In this document: piece by piece, positions 58,795 to 64,000 of the stretch
Layout of the letters: the number at the start of each line of letters is the position of its first letter
How positions within the stretch are numbered: the stretch's first letter is position 1
Assembly (NCBI RefSeq): GCF_001440415.1
Contig: NZ_LLYA01000002.1
Span: 1 to 64,000, forward strand
Direction: 5' to 3'
From: Bradyrhizobium retamae
GTDB taxonomy: Bacteria > Pseudomonadota > Alphaproteobacteria > Rhizobiales > Xanthobacteraceae
Length of the DNA: 64,000 nt
Made by a program: the position numbers and the translations under genes
Notes under the pieces: model-generated
What the model was told of the DNA's origin: nothing
Databases searched by the model: none
What the model saw: the letters and a program-made list of their open reading frames with translations, nothing else

Positions 58795-60519
58795 GTGGCT
58801 GGCAACGAACAAGAGAATTACGAATGCGACACGCTGGTGGTGGGCTCCGGCTGTGCCGGGATGTCGGCAGCGGTCACCGCGGGGCATCACGGGCTCAACG
58901 TTCTCATCGTCGAAAAGGAGCCGCGCTTCGGCGGCACTACTGCCCGTTCCGGCGGCTGGCTATGGATTCCCGGCACTTCGCTGGCGAAAGCGTGGGGCAT
59001 CGAGGAAAGCCCGGAGCAGGCGCGGACCTATCTGCGCCACGAGGCCGGCAACAGTTTTGATGCCGCGCGCGTCGAGGCGTTTCTTTCCGCCGGTCCCGAG
59101 GCGGTGGACTTTTTCACCAGCAAGACGGCCGTCCAGTTCGACATGCCCTTGACCTTTCCGGATTACCACGCGGAAGCCCCCGGCGGCGCGCAGGGCGGTC
59201 GCTCGATGGTGACGCGGCCGTTCGACGGTCGCGAACTGGGCGGGCATATCAAGGATCTCGGCAATCCCCTCCCCGAACTCACCGTGTTCGGCATGATGCT
59301 GGGCTCCGGCAAGGAGATCATCCACTTCATGCGGGCGACCAAATCGCTGACTTCGGCGGTCTACGTCGCAAAACGCCTGTCGAAGCATTTGATGGACGTG
59401 ATGCGCCACGGCCGCGGCATGACCTTGACCAACGGCAATGCGCTGGCCGGGCGTCTGGCGAAATCAGCGTTCGACCTGAAAATTCCGCTGTGGCTGTCCT
59501 CGCCCGTGCACGAACTGATCGTCGAGGATGGCGCGGTGCGCGGCGCGATCGTCGAGCGTCATGGCAAGCTGGTGCGCATCATCGCCAGGCGCGGCGTGGT
59601 GCTCGCCTGCGGCGGCTTTCCGCATGATGCGGCGAGGCGCAAGACGATGTTTGCGCACGCGCCCACCGGCGCCGAGCATTTTTCGCCGGGTCCTGTCGGC
59701 AACACCGGCGACGGATTGCGGCTGGCGGAGACCGCCGGCGGCCGCATCGAGGATACGTTGCCGAACGCGGCTGCCTGGGTGCCGGTCTCAATCACCGAGC
59801 GCAAGGACGGCTCCAAGGGCGTGATGCCGCATTTCATCGACCGCGCGAAACCGGGCGTCATTGCGGTGATGCGCGACGGCAGGCGCTTTGCCAATGAAGG
59901 CAATTCGTATCATGACTTCGTGCAGGCGATGGTGAAGGCTGCAAAGCCCGGCGAGGAGATCACCGCGTTCCTGCTGTGCGATCACCGCGCGCTGCGAAAA
60001 TACGGCCTCGGCTGCGTGCCGCCGTTTCCGATGCCGCTGCGCCACCATCTCGCCACCGGCTACCTCAAGCGCGGCGCAACGCTGGCTGAACTGGCTGATA
60101 GAACCGGCATCGATCGACAGGGGCTCGAGGCGACGGTCGCCGAGTTCAACGCCTCGGCCGCGGAGGGGCGCGATCCCGCGTTTGGCAAGGGATCGCGCGC
60201 CTATAACCGCTACCAGGGCGATGCGCTGCACGGGCCGAACCCCTGCGTCGCGCCGATCAAGGACGGACCGTATTATGCGATCAAGCTGGTGGTCGGCGAT
60301 CTCGGCACCTATGCCGGCATCAAGACCGATGCGCATGCCCGCGCGCTCGACGAACACGGCCAGCCGATCACCGGCCTCTACGCCGCCGGCAACGACATGG
60401 CGAGCATCATGGGCGGCAACTATCCCGGCGCCGGTATCACGCTGGGCCCCGCGCTGACGTTTGGATACATCGCGGGCAAGCACCTCGCGGCGGATGCTCC
60501 CGAGACTGCCACGCGATGA
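58795..60519 (+). CDS. FAD-dependent oxidoreductase (KstD/fumarate-reductase-like)
   Basis: Flavoprotein of the FAD_binding_2 family, 574 residues from a GTG start; relatives are 3-ketosteroid delta-1-dehydrogenases and urocanate/fumarate reductases. Seen: dinucleotide motif VVGSGCAGMSAAVTAGHHGL then IVEKEPRFGGTTARSGG; LACGGFPHDAARR; TPGVI-like RAKPGVIAVMRDGRRFANEG; and the closing GLYAAGNDMASIMGGNYPGA then GITLGPALTFGYIAG. The Gly-Asn-Tyr-Pro-Gly-Ala-Gly end is typical of delta-1-dehydrogenase types. Substrate unknown; no steroid operon nearby. Confidence 0.88.
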   Translation: MAGNEQENYECDTLVVGSGCAGMSAAVTAGHHGLNVLIVEKEPRFGGTTARSGGWLWIPGTSLAKAWGIEESPEQARTYLRHEAGNSFDAARVEAFLSAGPEAVDFFTSKTAVQFDMPLTFPDYHAEAPGGAQGGRSMVTRPFDGRELGGHIKDLGNPLPELTVFGMMLGSGKEIIHFMRATKSLTSAVYVAKRLSKHLMDVMRHGRGMTLTNGNALAGRLAKSAFDLKIPLWLSSPVHELIVEDGAVRGAIVERHGKLVRIIARRGVVLACGGFPHDAARRKTMFAHAPTGAEHFSPGPVGNTGDGLRLAETAGGRIEDTLPNAAAWVPVSITERKDGSKGVMPHFIDRAKPGVIAVMRDGRRFANEGNSYHDFVQAMVKAAKPGEEITAFLLCDHRALRKYGLGCVPPFPMPLRHHLATGYLKRGATLAELADRTGIDRQGLEATVAEFNASAAEGRDPAFGKGSRAYNRYQGDALHGPNPCVAPIKDGPYYAIKLVVGDLGTYAGIKTDAHARALDEHGQPITGLYAAGNDMASIMGGNYPGAGITLGPALTFGYIAGKHLAADAPETATR

Positions 60520-60660
60520 ACGGCCCTGCCGGCGGAGGTCTGATGAGAAAGGCACAGCGACAATCGAACGCCCCCCGCGGCGGCAGAGCTGCAGCACACG
60601 TCGGACGCGCCGGCTCCATGTGTCGGCAAAAAAATCCGGACGAATGTGTGCGACACCACA

Positions 60661-60710
60661 TTGACAACCAACATTTCATGGCGCTCAATTAAAAGAATTA
60701 TTCTTTATAG
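60661..60710 (+). promoter_or_regulatory. AT-rich promoter region ahead of the protease operon
   Basis: A consensus -35 TTGACA (60661-60666) lies in an AT-rich patch with CTCAAT at 17-bp spacing and a further TATAGA box at 60705-60710. No other part of the 379-nt gap from 60520 resembles a promoter, and no gene is seen in it before the patatin remnant. It probably drives the protease and metallo-hydrolase genes. Confidence 0.4.
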
Positions 60711-60898
60711 ATACAACCGCGCACCATTTCAGTTAGTAGTGGGGCAGGCAGTCCATGCTCCTTCCGCGTACACACAGCCATGCGGTCTCATCCGGCAAGC
60801 GATCGGGCATGCGCGCGCGGAATTCCGCGCCATGTTGCCCGCTTTGTGATGCAGCCGACGCACCGTTGAACCGCAGTGCATGGCAGGCGGACCCGACC

Positions 60899-61063
60899 AT
60901 GCGGCTCGCTGAAACGCCCACCCGGTTGCAAGCTGTGGACGATCAATTGCAGGAGCGATTGATCAACTGGGGCTATGCAGTATGCGATGCCGCGATCCGG
61001 AAACATTTCCAGTCTGCGTTGCCAACACCTGCCGAATTTCCCTTTCCAGCATCAAAGGTCTGA
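60899..61063 (+). pseudogene. C-terminal remnant of a patatin-like phospholipase
   Basis: Encodes ETPTRLQAVDDQLQERLINW then GYAVCDAAIRKHF and PTPAEFPFPASKV, the usual closing segment of bacterial patatin-like phospholipases (RLxxxPxxLQERLINWGYAxCDAAxRKH). The catalytic GXSXG and DGG parts are missing; upstream DNA is unrelated. Its stop is 3 nt before the protease ATG. The ancestral order was probably patatin-protease-metallohydrolase. A small standalone gene from ATG 60899 cannot be excluded. Confidence 0.65.
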
Positions 61064-61066
61064 GCC

Positions 61067-63019
61067 ATGACGGTGCTCATTCCAAGAACCTTGGCCGAAT
61101 ACATCCTGCTTGGACCGACCGGTGATCGCCGTCAACTGCAGGACTCGCCGATTTTGGGCGATGTCTGGATTGCATATGCGAGCGAGGCTGGACCGCAGGA
61201 GCTGCTCATCACAACGTACAAGACGAATACAGCAGGCCTCGTCGCAAACTGGATCGATGACGAAGTCGATCACGATCGACTAGCGCATGACGCGAGTGGT
61301 CGCGAGCCCCGAAAAATTGCCTATCTGCAGGGTGTAATCGCCGCACGGCTGTACTTCGACGAGGTGCTGCGCGTCATCGTACCCACGACGAATTGGTGGA
61401 GCAGCGCGCGCATTCAAAGCGATATGGCGGTCTATCTGCAGCCCGCAAGCGGCAGTCAACGCATCAACGCCGTTCTGGACACAGTTCAGGAAATGGCGGC
61501 ACACTGGAGCGATCCCAAGACAATCAAGAGATCGCCCGGAATGCTGACGGCACTCGATCGCTACGCCGCGCTCGCCGGCATTATTCTCTGGGCGGCCCAA
61601 ACCACCACGATTGCTCCTGATGCAAAACAACTGGCTGCCGCGATCAAGGTGGGAAAAGGCGAAATTGCGCGCCTGCTGACCGATTTGTTCTCCGAAATTC
61701 TTGATCGCCAAGAACAGAACGACGCAAACCGGCGCAAGCAATGGAAAGATTCGCTCGTCTATCAGGTTTCACTCAATCGGCGCGCCGATATGGCCGTCGC
61801 TCGATCCGTACCTTCAGTCAAGGCGGACGCCGCCCGCCTGCTCTTCACGGTCAATTGCGCAGAGATCGCGTGGGCCGTCATCGACTCCGGGATTCAGGGC
61901 GATCACCCATGCTTCAAGGATGCGACCGGGAAGCAATCCAGGGTCGTTGCCAGTTTCGATTTCAGCAACTTTCGCAAAATCGTCAACCTCGACAACCTCA
62001 GGATCTTCAACGAAGACGAAGATCCGGAAATACAGGAGGACAAGCTCAAGCAGCTTCTGCCGGACGGGCACAAAATGCCCGAAGGGCAGAAACTGAAGCA
62101 GGCCGGCGCCAAGCTGATCTCGAACCTCGTTCAATTGTCTAGGGATGTACGGGCGCAACGCCCGATTCATTGGGAGTTGGTCGAACCGTTCATCGAAATC
62201 AAAATCGACACGCGCCCCTCGGTAAGCGATCACGGCACGCACGTCGCCGGCATCATTGGCGCCAGGGCACCTCAAAAGCGAACCAAGGCCATTGCGGAAG
62301 ACGACAGGATCGACGGGATGTGTCCTGATATCCAACTGTACGACTTCAGGGTCCTTTCACGAAACAGCGACGAGAAAGATACCGAATTCGCGATTATCGC
62401 CGCCTTGCAGTACATCAGGCATCTGAACGAGCGCCACGACTATATTTCAATTCACGGCGCAAACCTCAGTCTTTCGATCAAGCACGATGTGCGGAATTAC
62501 GCCTGCGGCCGAACGCCGATTTGCGAGGAGTGCGAGCATCTGGTCGAAAGTGGCGTGGTAGTGGTCGCGGCCGCCGGAAACTACGGATTTCAGAGCTTTA
62601 CGACTACCGATGGTGCGTTCGAAAGCTATGCCGCGTTCAGCATCACCGATCCCGGAAATGCGGACGGCGTGATTACGGTCGGATCGACGCATCGATCGCT
62701 GCCGCATACCTACGGTGTCAGCTTTTTCTCGAGCCGCGGTCCGACCGGGGATGGAAGGTTGAAGCCCGATCTGGTCGCGCCGGGCGAGCGTATCCATGGT
62801 CCGTTCCGGGACGGCTGGGGCGACCTCGACGGAACGAGCATGGCCGCTCCGCATGTCAGCGGCGCTGCGGCGATGCTGATGGCGCGATATCCGGAATTCA
62901 TCAAGCAGCCGCGCAAGATCAAGAAGATATTGTGCGAAACCGCGACCGACCTCGGCCGCGAGCGCAGCTTCCAGGGCAGCGGGCTGCTGGATGTGCTCAG
63001 GGCTTTTCAGAGTATTTGA
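61067..63019 (+). CDS. S8 (subtilisin-like) serine protease with unassigned N-terminal domain
   Basis: A 650-residue protein without a signal peptide, so cytoplasmic. Residues 1-260 are not recognised (helical, with ILLGPTGDRRQLQDSP near the start). The S8 domain follows with complete catalytic residues: Asp273 in AVIDSGIQGDH, His389 in SDHGTHVAGI, oxyanion Asn505 in AAAGNYG, Ser591 in DGTSMAAPHVSGAAAML. Asp to His spacing is 116 residues against about 32 in subtilisin, because of a charged insertion (EDEDPEIQEDKLKQLLPDG). No propeptide is evident. It is operonic with the metallo-hydrolase 11 nt downstream. Confidence 0.88.
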   Translation: MTVLIPRTLAEYILLGPTGDRRQLQDSPILGDVWIAYASEAGPQELLITTYKTNTAGLVANWIDDEVDHDRLAHDASGREPRKIAYLQGVIAARLYFDEVLRVIVPTTNWWSSARIQSDMAVYLQPASGSQRINAVLDTVQEMAAHWSDPKTIKRSPGMLTALDRYAALAGIILWAAQTTTIAPDAKQLAAAIKVGKGEIARLLTDLFSEILDRQEQNDANRRKQWKDSLVYQVSLNRRADMAVARSVPSVKADAARLLFTVNCAEIAWAVIDSGIQGDHPCFKDATGKQSRVVASFDFSNFRKIVNLDNLRIFNEDEDPEIQEDKLKQLLPDGHKMPEGQKLKQAGAKLISNLVQLSRDVRAQRPIHWELVEPFIEIKIDTRPSVSDHGTHVAGIIGARAPQKRTKAIAEDDRIDGMCPDIQLYDFRVLSRNSDEKDTEFAIIAALQYIRHLNERHDYISIHGANLSLSIKHDVRNYACGRTPICEECEHLVESGVVVVAAAGNYGFQSFTTTDGAFESYAAFSITDPGNADGVITVGSTHRSLPHTYGVSFFSSRGPTGDGRLKPDLVAPGERIHGPFRDGWGDLDGTSMAAPHVSGAAAMLMARYPEFIKQPRKIKKILCETATDLGRERSFQGSGLLDVLRAFQSI

Positions 63020-63030
63020 GGAGGCTCCCC

Positions 63031-64000
63031 ATGATTTTCAGTCTGGACGTCCGGCGGGCACGCAAGGGCGATTGCCTGCTGCTGCACTTCGGCACCAAGC
63101 AGGAGCCCGGGCTCATCATGATCGACGGCGGACCCAGGTCCGTCTATTCACCGCATCTCAAGCCGAGGTTGATGAAAATCCGCAACGCGCGCAAGATCAA
63201 GAAGAGTGATCCGCTACCGATCGACGTGCTGATGGTCAGTCATGTGGACGACGATCATATCCAGGGAATTCTGGATTTCACCAAGGAAGAAATCGCCAAT
63301 GTGGAGGCGCACAAGCCGCGTCTGCTGAATGTGTTCAGCCTGTGGCACAACAGCTTTGACGATATTATCGGCGGTCAGCCAGCGGAATTGACGGCGAAGG
63401 TGAACGCGACATTCAAGACGGAGGCCAGCACCGGAGCGGTCGAGCTGTCCGACGAAAAGGTCGGAAGCGTGGAAGATATCTTCATCGGCCAGAATCCCGG
63501 AGGCAATGACGCCGCGGACGCGGAAGTAGTTGGAAGTTCCCTGAAAGTACTCGCCAGCATCGCGCAGGGCTTTCGGCTGAGGAAGGACGCCGATCGGCTC
63601 GGCTATGGGCGCAACACCGAGTTCGGGGGGAAGCTCATCGCCGCGCCACAAGGCAAGGCGCCGACTAGGATAGCCAACTCGCTGGACGTCACCGTCATCG
63701 GCCCCATGCTTGAAGAGATTCAGGCGCTGCACAAAGACCATCAGAAATGGCTTGAGAATCTCAAGAAGCAAGGAAAGACGCCCGAAGAGGCTCTCGCGGC
63801 CTATGTCGACAAATCCGTTCCCAATCTGTCGAGCATTGTAGTGCTCGTGGAGGTAGACAAGAAGCGAATGTTGCTGACCGGGGATGCGAGGGGCGACAAG
63901 GTTCTCAAAGGGCTGCAACTAGCGGGCAAGCTCGACAAGGATAACGGCACAAAGATCGAAGTCGATCTTCTCAAGGTGCCGCATCACGGAAGTTCCAATA
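63031..64000 (+). CDS. MBL-fold metallohydrolase (ComEC-like), truncated by window end
   Basis: First 323 codons of a metallo-beta-lactamase-fold protein; the gene continues beyond the window. Seen: VRRARKGDCLLLHFG strand start, IMIDGGPRSVY, metal motif SHVDDDHIQG (His71-x-Asp73-x-Asp75-His76, with Asp for the usual second His), LLTGDARGDKVL and VPHHGSSN at residues 316-323, as in ComEC/Rec2 C-terminal and related nuclease or phosphodiesterase domains. No membrane segment so far. GAGGAGG lies 6 nt before the ATG and 1 nt inside the protease stop, so the two are cotranscribed. Substrate (nucleic acid, nucleotide or lipid) unknown. Confidence 0.85.
   Translation, partial: MIFSLDVRRARKGDCLLLHFGTKQEPGLIMIDGGPRSVYSPHLKPRLMKIRNARKIKKSDPLPIDVLMVSHVDDDHIQGILDFTKEEIANVEAHKPRLLNVFSLWHNSFDDIIGGQPAELTAKVNATFKTEASTGAVELSDEKVGSVEDIFIGQNPGGNDAADAEVVGSSLKVLASIAQGFRLRKDADRLGYGRNTEFGGKLIAAPQGKAPTRIANSLDVTVIGPMLEEIQALHKDHQKWLENLKKQGKTPEEALAAYVDKSVPNLSSIVVLVEVDKKRMLLTGDARGDKVLKGLQLAGKLDKDNGTKIEVDLLKVPHHGSSN

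Overview
The window is high-GC, densely coded DNA with no rRNA, tRNA, CRISPR array, transposase or phage gene. Gene content and dispersed elements point to the Bradyrhizobium group of Alphaproteobacteria (Nitrobacteraceae): a lone L36 gene, many Bug/TctC solute-binding proteins, DUF2171, DUF5996, YiaA/B-PspA, an EcfG-like promoter, and palindromic intergenic elements of the 'GGTGGGCA', 'CGTCATTGCGAGGAGC' and 'CCGGGCAA' types. This is inferred from family knowledge, not from a database search.

Layout. 0-10 kb: glycolate-oxidase-type FAD enzyme, cytochrome c, alpha/beta hydrolase, TPR protein, L36, a MaoC-type hydratase pair divergent from an amidohydrolase, then a dienelactone-hydrolase-like protein, a haloacid-dehalogenase-like protein and a YbaK editing protein. 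10-16 kb: a Bug protein and a LysR regulator divergent from SDR-pirin-WrbA, a quinone/electrophile response set. 16-24 kb: glycosyltransferase, GalE, DUF2171 stress protein and a 1365-residue five-GAF GGDEF-EAL protein. 24-28.3 kb: a catabolic operon (Ldh-type dehydrogenase, flavin monooxygenase, FAH hydrolase, carboxymuconolactone decarboxylase-like, cupin). 28.3-34 kb: D-amino-acid transaminase, a GltIJKL-type amino-acid ABC transporter, a decayed LysR gene and the last piece of a D-amino-acid dehydrogenase gene. 34-42.2 kb: TctCBA tripartite transporter, M20 peptidase, a second flavin monooxygenase and a ThDP decarboxylase.

42.4-48.8 kb looks like accessory DNA under decay. It holds a TetR regulator, a truncated DUF302 gene, an indoleacetamide-hydrolase-like amidase with twin operator-like palindromes, a cyclase-TPR gene remnant, a thioredoxin-fold peroxiredoxin, DUF305, a frameshifted glutaredoxin-MauE gene and a Met/Gly-rich EF-hand protein. 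Copies of one ~95-bp repeat are interspersed among them. 48.8-53.6 kb: GFA-like protein lacking its catalytic zinc ligands, Old Yellow Enzyme, aldehyde dehydrogenase, SDR. 53.7-58.5 kb: an overlapping GNAT-like/membrane-protein pair of unknown function, then YiaA/B-PspA divergent from a TetR regulator with three near-identical palindromes between them.

58.8-64 kb: an FAD dehydrogenase, then the most interesting stretch. A patatin C-terminal remnant lies 3 nt ahead of a large subtilisin-like protease with an unassigned N-terminal region. That gene is in turn 11 nt ahead of a ComEC-like metallo-beta-lactamase-fold gene that runs off the window. This lipase-protease-hydrolase arrangement is the best candidate here for an uncharacterised system.
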